A DNA stretch of 21,514 nt from a virus, in IMG/VR virus record IMGVR_UViG_3300018420_000141, positions 1-21,514 of that record; one strand, 5' to 3'. The position numbers and the translations under genes are program-made. Below are positions 16,490 through 21,514 of the stretch, piece by piece. Below the pieces are notes generated by a model, which saw only the letters and a list, made by a program, of their open reading frames with translations, had not been told where the DNA came from and did not search any database. Each line of letters starts with the position of its first letter. Position 1 is the first letter of the stretch.

Positions 16490-16496
16490 TGGAATT

Positions 16497-17057
16497 ATGG
16501 CACATTCAGGAAGATATAAAGTCGTTAATCGAGATAAGTATGCCGGCGATCCGACTAATATCATATACAGATCTTCTTGGGAAAGAAAAGTCTTTAAATG
16601 GTGTGATCTTAATATAGAGGTCAAGAGTTGGGCTTCTGAAGAAACAGTTATACCTTATTTCTACGATGTTGATAAAAGATATCACAGATATTTTGTAGAT
16701 CTTAAAATCACATGGAGAAATAATAAAACAACACTTATCGAAATTAAACCAGAAAAAGAAACACAGCCGCCTTCAGGTGAAAGACGTACAAAAAGATATA
16801 TCTATGAAGGATTAACTTATGTTAAGAATATGAATAAGTGGAAAGCCGCAAAGGAATATGCAGAGGATCGTGGCTGGACGTTTGAAATATGGACTGAAAA
16901 GAAATTGCAAGAGATGAAACTTCTTGCTAAACCGATGCCTGGTAAAATAAAAAAACCATTAAAAAAGGCAGCACCATATAGAAAAAGGAAGAATACAAAA
17001 CCTCGTGTTAAACCTCCAAAGAATGTGAATGCAGCACCTAAAGAGTGGAAGGATTAA
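16497..17057 (+). CDS. gp4: Head completion protein gp4 (nuclease-like)
   Basis: gp4 (T4 gene 4/50/65) trims or seals packaged DNA and completes the head before tail joining; its fold is TnsA/PD-(D/E)XK nuclease-like. This 186-residue protein has the conserved path: DPTNIIYRSSWERKVFKWCD (18-37), SWASEETVIPYFYDVDKRYH (44-63), RYFVDLKI (64-71), TLIEIKPEKETQPP (79-92), and NKWKAAKEYAEDRGWTFEIW (113-132). Asp68 together with Glu82-x-Lys84 fits the metal-binding nuclease core, with Glu29 as a further candidate. A Lys/Arg/Pro-rich C-terminal tail (about 145-186) extends beyond T4 gp4 (150) and probably contacts DNA. It opens the plus-strand operon. The ribosome site (GGA six bases upstream) is weak. 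Confidence 0.92.
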   Translation: MAHSGRYKVVNRDKYAGDPTNIIYRSSWERKVFKWCDLNIEVKSWASEETVIPYFYDVDKRYHRYFVDLKITWRNNKTTLIEIKPEKETQPPSGERRTKRYIYEGLTYVKNMNKWKAAKEYAEDRGWTFEIWTEKKLQEMKLLAKPMPGKIKKPLKKAAPYRKRKNTKPRVKPPKNVNAAPKEWKD

Positions 17058-17076
17058 CATTTATTGAATAAATCAA

Positions 17077-17084
17077 TATAAATA
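17077..17084 (+). promoter_or_regulatory. Late promoter box abutting the next start codon
   Basis: The plus strand reads TATAAATA exactly in the 32-base gap after gp4. With the T4 late spacing (box -13 to -6) the first transcribed base would be the A of the ATG at 17090, so the transcript would be leaderless. No Shine-Dalgarno-like sequence lies upstream of that ATG. Confidence 0.6.
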
Positions 17085-17089
17085 CTCGT

Positions 17090-17623
17090 ATGAGCAACTT
17101 ATTTAAAGATCTAGAAATTGAAGCATTCCGTGCTGGTATTACCCCACGGACTAAACAGTCTATTGAGTGGTTCCGTAAAAAGGCCGTCGCGCTCGGGCGC
17201 GTAAATCGTCTTGATCTTATGCGAGAAGAAGAAATTGCATTAAGGAATAGGCCAAAGACAGCACCGTACGGTAATATGTACATGTATTTCTATGATCCGA
17301 AATATAAAGATACTTTACCCTATTACGATGCATTCCCATTAGTTATTATGATGGGACCAGCAAAGGGTGGATTCTACGGCTTAAATTTACACTATCTTCC
17401 TCCTGTACTCAGAGCTAAAGCCTTAGATGCTTTATTGGGTGAAGGAGAATTACCTATGAAATTTATTAAGCCAACTATCCATAGATATTTAACAAAACAT
17501 GTAAAAAGTAGATTTGCTTTAGTAGATAAACCAGAATGGGAAATTGCTACATTTCTTCCGACACAGGATTTCAGAAAGGCAAGTTCAGGTACTGTTTATA
17601 GAGATTCAAGAGGAAAGATGTAA
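17090..17623 (+). CDS. Conserved myovirus structural-region protein (function unknown)
   Basis: I recognise the pattern but not a proven function. Similar proteins occur in many T4-type marine phages near head-completion and tail genes. Visible blocks in the 177 residues are GNMYMYFYDPK (61-71), LPYYDAFPLVI (76-86), GGFYGLNLHYLPPVLRAKAL (93-112), a C-terminal WEIATFLPTQDFRKAS (150-165) and a final VYRDSRGK. Such conserved aromatic blocks suggest a compact virion or assembly protein. Position next to gp4 makes a DNA-end or head-tail joining role (as for T4 gp2) possible, but nothing in the sequence proves it. The ATG at 17090 lacks a ribosome site, and the next Met is at residue 44, inside conserved-looking sequence, so the first ATG is kept. 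Its stop overlaps the next start as TAATG. Confidence 0.8.
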   Translation: MSNLFKDLEIEAFRAGITPRTKQSIEWFRKKAVALGRVNRLDLMREEEIALRNRPKTAPYGNMYMYFYDPKYKDTLPYYDAFPLVIMMGPAKGGFYGLNLHYLPPVLRAKALDALLGEGELPMKFIKPTIHRYLTKHVKSRFALVDKPEWEIATFLPTQDFRKASSGTVYRDSRGKM

Positions 17624-18312
17624 TGGCATCAATTGACGATCTAAAATCTGTTGCTACTTCAAAGCTTGGATTTGCACAAGCAAATCAGTTTTTGGTTGAG
17701 CTACCTCCAGTTGGCTCTGGTGGGTTTGGTGGACTAGGTGGATTTCTTGCAAATCTATTACCATCAATACCAAATATACCAGGAATTTTAAATACAGGTA
17801 ATCCTACTAGTAGAGAAATGAATATTTTATGTTCAAATGCTACATTGCCTGGTAAACAGATTCTTACAACAGATAGAAGAATCGGTATGGAATTTCAAAA
17901 GGTAGCCTATGGATATGCAGTTCAAGAGGTTAGCTTAACATTTTACTTGATGAATGATTATGGTATTAAAACATATTTTGATGCCTGGACAGATCTTGTA
18001 TTGAATCAGGATACAGGTGAAGTAGGTTATAAACAGGATTATGCTAAGACAGTAAAGATACATCAGTTGAGAAAGGCTAGAAAAGGTTTCAGTGCTAATA
18101 TTGGTCCACTCCAGGGTAATTTAGAAATTGGTGGAGGTACAATATATGCCGTAGAATTACAAGATGCTTTCCCAACAACAATTGGCGCAGTTCAATTATC
18201 AAACGAATTAGATGGATTAGTACAACTTCAAGTAGATCTATCTTATACTAAATGGAGACCAATTAAGGCTGGTCTACAAAACTTCGTAAGCGGTGGCTTA
18301 AATTTTGGATAG
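17623..18312 (+). CDS. Tail tube initiator/tube-like protein (gp54/gp19 family)
   Basis: The 229-residue protein has the tail-tube fold pattern: FAQANQFLVELP (17-28; T4 gp19 FARPNLFQVEI), ILCSNATLPGKQI (68-80; gp19 FQCKATALPAGIV), the central EVSLTFYLMNDYGIKTYFDA (102-121; gp19 DDWTVTVMNDEAHDARQKFV), VKIHQLRKA, and the C-terminal AVELQDAFPTTIGAVQLSNE (176-195) followed by LVQLQVDLSYTKWRP. It is longer than gp19 (163) because of a Gly/Pro insertion (about 30-62) and a C-terminal tail, as in gp54, which starts the tube on the baseplate. The baseplate and tape-measure context favours the gp54 role, with the bulk tube protein presumably encoded elsewhere. A second tube protein remains possible. 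Confidence 0.8.
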   Translation: MASIDDLKSVATSKLGFAQANQFLVELPPVGSGGFGGLGGFLANLLPSIPNIPGILNTGNPTSREMNILCSNATLPGKQILTTDRRIGMEFQKVAYGYAVQEVSLTFYLMNDYGIKTYFDAWTDLVLNQDTGEVGYKQDYAKTVKIHQLRKARKGFSANIGPLQGNLEIGGGTIYAVELQDAFPTTIGAVQLSNELDGLVQLQVDLSYTKWRPIKAGLQNFVSGGLNFG

Positions 18313-18321
18313 GTGATTTAA

Positions 18322-18567
18322 ATGGCAAAGAAAAGACAAAGAGCCCATCAGGTTTCTAAGGGAGAACGCAGATCCCAAGATCCTAGGTGGAGTAAACAAG
18401 CAAGAAAAGAATGGGTTGGTAGTACAGCACAAATGATTGCAAAGGTAAATGCATGGCACGCCGGCAAAAATGTAATGCTAACTATTGAAAACCCAAATAA
18501 GAATGAGACAAATAAAAAAATGATTCGTGTAAATGCGAATGACGTGTGGAAAAGAAAGAGTGCATAA
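18322..18567 (+). CDS. Small basic protein, function unknown
   Basis: This is an 81-residue, strongly basic protein (MAKKRQRAHQVSKGERRSQD at the start; many Lys, Arg and Trp). It has no recognisable domain, membrane segment or cysteine. A good ribosome site AGGTGAT overlaps the preceding stop, nine bases before the ATG, and the stop overlaps the gp26 start as TAATG, so it is almost certainly translated. The central part (KQARKEWVGSTAQMIAKVNA) could form a helix, and the C-terminal part (KMIRVNANDVW) a strand. The location between the tube initiator and the tail assembly genes suggests a tail assembly role; this is inference only. Confidence 0.75.
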   Translation: MAKKRQRAHQVSKGERRSQDPRWSKQARKEWVGSTAQMIAKVNAWHAGKNVMLTIENPNKNETNKKMIRVNANDVWKRKSA

Positions 18568-19277
18568 TGGCTTTACCAAGATTAAATGATTCCCCAAATT
18601 ATGATTTAATTATACCATCAATGAAAAAAAGTGTGAGCTTTAGACCATTCTTAGTCAAAGAAGAAAAGATTTTATTAATGGCTTTAGAATCTGATGATCA
18701 GAAACAGATTCTGAATACAGTAATTAATACTATTAAAGCTTGTGTAACTGAAGATATCGATACTACAAGATTAACTACATTTGATATCGAATATATGTTT
18801 TTAAAAATACGAGCTAAAAGCGTAGGTGAAACATCGACTATTGTTATGAAATGTAATGAATGTGAATCTAGTAATGATATTACATTAAATATTGATGATG
18901 TAGAAATAGAAGTACCAGACATCTCTAATACTATCGAATTGGATAACCAGATTTCTCTTGAAATGAAATGGCCTACCTTCGATAGTATAGTTAGAGGCGA
19001 TATTCTTTCTTCAGAATCAAGTGTAGATCAAATCTTTGGATTAATTAGATCAAGTATTGATGTTATAAAAACAAATGAAGAAAGATTCTCTGCTAAAGAT
19101 CAGACTGCTCAAGAATTAGATTCCTTTATAGAATCTATGAACAATCAGCAATTTACTAAGGTAAGAGAATACGTAGAAAAAATGCCTAAGCTAACACATG
19201 ATGTAGCTTTCTCTTGTAAAAAATGTAATCATCAAAACAATATTGTAGTAGAAGGAATGCAAAGTTTTTTCTCATAG
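18567..19277 (+). CDS. gp26: Baseplate hub assembly protein gp26
   Basis: gp26 helps assemble the T4 baseplate hub and is probably not part of the finished virion. The 236-residue product starts at ATG 18567, which overlaps the preceding stop (TAATG). A GTG at 18546 would add seven residues but lies inside the upstream gene and was not chosen. The family look is ALPRLNDSPNYDLIIPSMKK (2-21), SFRPFLVKEEKILLMALES (24-42), the helical FDIEYMFLKIRAKSVGE (72-88), and the C-terminal VAFSCKKCNHQNNIVVEGMQ (213-232). Two cysteine pairs, C96-x2-C99 and C217-x2-C220, look like a split zinc ribbon. The last codons (AGT TTT TTC TCA TAG) contain a frameshift-prone heptamer; see the separate entry. T4 gp26 is 208 residues. 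Confidence 0.85.
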   Translation: MALPRLNDSPNYDLIIPSMKKSVSFRPFLVKEEKILLMALESDDQKQILNTVINTIKACVTEDIDTTRLTTFDIEYMFLKIRAKSVGETSTIVMKCNECESSNDITLNIDDVEIEVPDISNTIELDNQISLEMKWPTFDSIVRGDILSSESSVDQIFGLIRSSIDVIKTNEERFSAKDQTAQELDSFIESMNNQQFTKVREYVEKMPKLTHDVAFSCKKCNHQNNIVVEGMQSFFS

Positions 19278-19364
19278 GTCTATCTCATGAGACGCTTGTA
19301 AATTATTATAGGACGAATTTTCAGTTAATGCACCATTATCGCTATTCGTTGACTGAGATAGACC
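19265..19364 (+). promoter_or_regulatory. Predicted -1 programmed frameshift element
   Basis: T TTT TTC lies at 19265-19271, with TTT and TTC as gp26 codons, so both tRNAs can re-pair perfectly after slipping back one base. Five bases follow (TCATA, containing most of the gp26 stop TAG at 19275-19277). Then GGTCTATCTCA (19277-19287) pairs without mismatch with TGAGATAGACC (19354-19364). The 66-base loop has its own nested pairs: ACGAAT (19313-19318) with ATTCGT (19344-19349), and TAATG (19326-19330) with CATTA (19334-19338). Slippery heptamer, short spacer and strong stem are the three parts of a classical -1 frameshift signal, and the -1 frame leads straight into gp51. Confidence 0.7.
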
Positions 19365-19459
19365 ATATGATACCATGGGAAAGAGAAGTATATCTTGATA
19401 TGCTAATCAACCATTTAAAAGAAGAACAAGCAAGGCAGGAACAACAGGGACGGGTATAA
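19271..19459 (+). CDS. gp51: gp51-like hub assembly segment, expressed as a gp26-gp51 frameshift fusion
   Basis: This frame, -1 relative to gp26, is open from 19229 and ends at TAA 19457-19459. After a slip at 19265-19271 it adds 62 residues to gp26 residue 235, giving a 297-residue fusion (18567-19459). The added part reads LIGLSHETLVNYYRTNFQLM, then HHYRYSLTEIDHMIPWEREV, and a charged helix ending QEQQGRV. The YRTNF...HHYRYSL..IDHMIPWERE pattern is the kind found in tail-assembly-chaperone extensions and small gp51-like proteins of marine T4-type phages. No ATG, GTG or TTG occurs before ATG 19328, and starting there would leave 43 residues without the first helix and with no well-placed ribosome site. 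T4 gp51 is much longer (249), so the gp51 name is tentative. The stop overlaps the tape measure start as TAATG. Confidence 0.7.
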   Translation, partial: LIGLSHETLVNYYRTNFQLMHHYRYSLTEIDHMIPWEREVYLDMLINHLKEEQARQEQQGRV

Positions 19460-21018
19460 TGGCAACTCTAGATGACGTAACTCAAAAATTAAAAGAAAAT
19501 AATATAGAAAATCAGTTAGGTCATGAAGGCACTCGACTTGAGCTTACTAAGATCGGTATAAGATTTGATAGATTCTTCAGTATGATGAGCATGCAAAAAT
19601 TGAAGAACTTGGAAACACAAAGAGAAGCCAAAAAAAAGTTGCCGCCAATACCCCAGCCGAGGTCTAGTACCGGCGGTGGTCCAGGCTTAGGACTACTTGG
19701 TGGATTAACGGGTCTTGGTGCAATAGGAACTACTCTAGCAGGTCTTGCAGCATCAATGGCAGGTCTAGATGAAGCAATTAAAGCATTAAGAATAGGACAA
19801 ATTGCAAAGGGTTTAGTTGCCACCGGAAAGGCGATGAACACTAGATATAAAAATTTTCTTGATTCCATTAAAGATTTTGGGAAAGGTATAGCAACCTTTG
19901 GTAGAAATCTTAAAAATCTTTTAATTATTCCAGATGAAACTAAAACATTGTTCAAAAATATACCTGACGGGTTTTTAAAAGGTATATACCAAGTTTTAGG
20001 TCTTGGTGTAGATGGTAAACCGGTTGTTAGTACTAATAATCTTGTTAAAAGTATTTTTGGTGATTCTAAATCAGGAGGCATAGGAGGCAAGATTGCTGAA
20101 GCTTTAAAACCTATGACAGATTTTTTTGATGGTATATCTAGTAAAATAGGTTCTATTACTAAATATTTTCCTACCATTAATTTTAAAGCTTTAAAGGGGA
20201 TATTAGGTGGTGGAGAGGCCGGCGGCGGCATAATTGGATTCTTCCAAAAAATTATATCAGCACTTGATCCTATTTTAGCTCCTATTAAAAAGATAATCGG
20301 ATTTGCACTTAGACCATTTTTCCAAATTATTATTTCTACAATTGATTTCTTTGTAGGATTTTATGAGGGATTTATGGAAGGTAAGAATAAAAAATTATTA
20401 GATAGAATTAAATCGGGAATCGAAGGTGGTATAAAAGGAGTTATTAAAGGGTTTACAGAGGCTATAGATTTATTGTTTATTAAATTGCCGGCATGGTTTG
20501 CTGATAAACTAGGATTTGAAGATGCATCGAAAAAACTAAAAGAGTTTAGCCTAACTGCATTGGTTGATCCTGCATGGGAAGCAGTAAAGAATTTCTTTAA
20601 AGAAGCATTTGCTAATCCTACTAGTAAAATTAGACAAGTTACTGCTAATGTTGGTAGTATGTCTGAGCGACTTACAAAATATATCTTAAGAAACACTTTA
20701 CCTGACCCGAACGTTGAACGGGCATGGTATGATCCTACGCGACTAGCAGTTATGGGTATTCCTGATTCTGTATATGAATATGCTGGATATACTAAAAATG
20801 ATAAAGGGAAATTTGTAATAAAACCAGATACAAATATTAGGTCAGAAAAGTATGAAGGCGTTCAAGGATTAAGATCGGCAGTCCCACCTGGACCAGGCGG
20901 ATCTGCACCAATTATTTTAGCACCATCAACATCGACATCGTCAACAACAAATGGATTTTCTCTTCCAGGAAATGCACAAAGCCCGGTTGATGCATCAGAT
21001 ATGCTATTATCCCACTAA
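19459..21018 (+). CDS. gp29: Tape measure protein (gp29-like)
   Basis: The 519-residue protein lies directly after the assembly-chaperone pair, the standard place for a tape measure protein. It sets tail length as an extended helix inside the growing tube and is released or acts at DNA injection. The N-terminus (1-60) is a charged helix (RLELTKIGIRFDRFFSMMSM), then a Pro-rich break (61-75) and a hydrophobic Gly/Leu/Ala stretch (76-103). About 110-400 is mostly amphipathic or hydrophobic helix, including GFALRPFFQIIISTIDFFVG (281-300). The last 100 residues include a YDPTRLAVMGIPDSVYEYAG patch and a Ser/Thr/Pro-rich tail. T4 gp29 is 590 residues. Similarity to T4 is not obvious by eye, so position and composition carry the call. 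A purine-rich ribosome site (AGGGACGGG) precedes the ATG, which overlaps the upstream stop. Confidence 0.8.
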   Translation: MATLDDVTQKLKENNIENQLGHEGTRLELTKIGIRFDRFFSMMSMQKLKNLETQREAKKKLPPIPQPRSSTGGGPGLGLLGGLTGLGAIGTTLAGLAASMAGLDEAIKALRIGQIAKGLVATGKAMNTRYKNFLDSIKDFGKGIATFGRNLKNLLIIPDETKTLFKNIPDGFLKGIYQVLGLGVDGKPVVSTNNLVKSIFGDSKSGGIGGKIAEALKPMTDFFDGISSKIGSITKYFPTINFKALKGILGGGEAGGGIIGFFQKIISALDPILAPIKKIIGFALRPFFQIIISTIDFFVGFYEGFMEGKNKKLLDRIKSGIEGGIKGVIKGFTEAIDLLFIKLPAWFADKLGFEDASKKLKEFSLTALVDPAWEAVKNFFKEAFANPTSKIRQVTANVGSMSERLTKYILRNTLPDPNVERAWYDPTRLAVMGIPDSVYEYAGYTKNDKGKFVIKPDTNIRSEKYEGVQGLRSAVPPGPGGSAPIILAPSTSTSSTTNGFSLPGNAQSPVDASDMLLSH

Positions 21019-21042
21019 AAGAAAAGGGAGCCGAAGCTCCCT
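21017..21042 (-). terminator. Intrinsic terminator of the gp32 transcript (UUCG loop)
   Basis: On the minus strand AGGGAGC-TTCG-GCTCCCT is a 7-bp stem closed by a C(UUCG)G tetraloop, followed by TTTCTTTT. This is a textbook rho-independent terminator for transcription leaving gp32. In the plus direction the hairpin lacks a T-tract. Confidence 0.85.
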
Positions 21043-21049
21043 AATCCCC

Positions 21050-21078
21050 GACTACCGAAGTAGTCTTTCTCCTTTATT
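21050..21078 (+). terminator. Terminator of the plus-strand gp4-to-tape-measure operon
   Basis: GACTAC-CGAA-GTAGTC (21050-21065) forms a 6-bp stem, followed by TTTCTCCTTTATT. It is oriented for the plus strand and lies 32 bases after the tape measure stop. The stem is short and the T-run is interrupted, so it is weaker than the neighbouring minus-strand terminator. Together they insulate the convergent operons. The rest of the gap up to the gp32 stop (21079-21139) shows nothing else I can name. Confidence 0.6.
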
Positions 21079-21139
21079 GTGTACCAACTTTTGTCCGAAT
21101 CTTATTCAGCGACTAGGCGTAATTGGTTGGCTTACCTAA

Positions 21140-21514
21140 TTAGTCGTCATTTGCCAATCGTGCAAAATATGACATAGTATCTTCATCACCAGATGTATCA
21201 ATCTGCTCTGCCGTTACTGGCTCTGCCATACGTGGCTGAGGTGCTGGTACAGGTTCATTAATCATGTTTTCCTGCTTAATAGTATAAGCACCTGCAGTTG
21301 ATTCTTCACCGAGAACACGCATTAACTTTGCTTTTAGTTCATCATACGTTTTGTAGTTCTTTGGATCCGTAAACTCACTGAGATCATGTAGTTGGTTATA
21401 AACTGATTCCAACTGGGATTCATTTCCTTCATATAGACCAGATGGGCTAGCAAACTCAGACTTATCATAATTACGATATCCTTCGACTTGACGGATCTTT
21501 AATTTAAAGTCTGC
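21140..21514 (-). CDS. gp32: Single-stranded DNA-binding protein gp32, C-terminal part
   Basis: Only the last 124 residues are in the window; the frame is open to the right edge. The segment IRQVEGYRNYDKSEFASPSG, then LHDLSEFTDPKNYKTYDELK and KLMRVLG, is the end of the gp32 core as seen in T4-type marine phages (T4-like VAGYWNYDxSEF and FTDPxNYKSYEELK patterns). A Pro/Glu/Gln-rich linker follows, and the acidic C-terminal tail (IDTSGDEDTMSYFARLANDD) is the region that in T4 gp32 recruits replication and recombination proteins. gp32 coats ssDNA during replication, so this is an early/middle-class gene at the border of the late cluster. A TTG at 21410-21412 is internal and not a start. Confidence 0.9.
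   Translation of the reverse strand, partial: ADFKLKIRQVEGYRNYDKSEFASPSGLYEGNESQLESVYNQLHDLSEFTDPKNYKTYDELKAKLMRVLGEESTAGAYTIKQENMINEPVPAPQPRMAEPVTAEQIDTSGDEDTMSYFARLANDD

Noticed and set aside
18546-18566. GTG start for gp26 adding seven residues
   Set aside because: The added residues lie in the upstream gene, and the ATG at 18567 forms the TAATG overlap seen at other junctions here.
19265-19271. Six-T run as a transcription terminator
   Set aside because: There is no hairpin immediately upstream, and the strong stem lies downstream of the T-run, the reverse of terminator order.
19287-19298. ATG just after the gp26 stop as a gp51 start
   Set aside because: It is in a different frame from gp51 and hits TAA after four codons.
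19328-19459. Independent gp51 start at ATG 19328
   Set aside because: It would drop the first helix, leaves 43 residues, and the nearest AGGA is about 14 bases away; kept only as a minor alternative to frameshifting.
19521-20231. 236-codon open frame on the minus strand
   Set aside because: It is fully antisense to the tape measure gene, is proline- and leucine-rich as expected from the complement of AT-rich helical coding sequence, and has no ribosome site.
20361-20696. 111-codon minus-strand open frame
   Set aside because: Antisense shadow of the tape measure gene with no start signal or recognisable motif.
21110-21146. Third hairpin (CGACTA with TAGTCG) near the gp32 stop
   Set aside because: Only six base pairs around a 25-base loop and no T-tract; it is not distinguishable from chance.

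Overview
This window looks like part of the genome of a T4-type contractile-tailed phage (myovirus) from an AT-rich marine lineage of the cyanophage/pelagiphage kind. Nearly every gene belongs to the tail baseplate, the tail tube or head completion. The relatives are distant from T4 itself: sizes and domain content differ, but motifs and gene order still identify the wedge, hub and tube proteins. Three exact matches to the T4 late-promoter box TATAAATA support a late gene programme driven by a gp55-like sigma factor. The host cannot be read from the sequence. There is no host gene, tRNA, integrase, IS element or CRISPR array.

Layout. Positions 1-16444 are one long minus-strand block, read from right to left. 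It starts with a gp48-like tube/baseplate protein, gp53 and a gp27-like hub. Next come a gp5-type OB-fold plus lysozyme protein, a 686-residue protein with an amidase-like domain, and a separate gp5-type beta-helix spike. A 207-residue protein with a degenerate M15-peptidase look follows, then gp25, gp6, a very short gp7, a gp10-like fibre protein, gp8 and a DUF4815-type structural protein that runs off the left edge. Most junctions are ATGA or TAATG overlaps or gaps of a few bases, so translation is probably coupled. The 16445-16496 gap holds divergent late-promoter candidates. Positions 16497-21018 form a plus-strand operon: gp4 head-completion nuclease, a conserved 177-residue protein, a gp54/gp19-like tube initiator, an 81-residue basic protein, gp26, gp51 and the tape measure protein. 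After two terminator hairpins of opposite polarity, the C-terminus of gp32 (ssDNA-binding protein) enters from the right on the minus strand.

The strongest unusual signal is at the gp26/gp51 junction. The last sense codons of gp26 contain a T TTT TTC slippery heptamer in the correct phase. Five nucleotides further on, an 11-bp perfect stem begins. The -1 frame stays open for 62 codons that encode the gp51-like protein, which has no standard start codon before its middle. I read this as programmed -1 frameshifting that makes a gp26-gp51 fusion just upstream of the tape measure gene, the same arrangement as the lambda G/GT tail-assembly chaperones.

The second theme is the hub tip. The gp5 functions are split between separate genes. 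One glycan hydrolase appears intact, while the amidase-like and M15-like domains next to it have lost their metal ligands. That suggests enzymes turned into structural or binding parts of the cell-puncturing device. Family assignments rest on remembered motifs and gene order; no database search was run.
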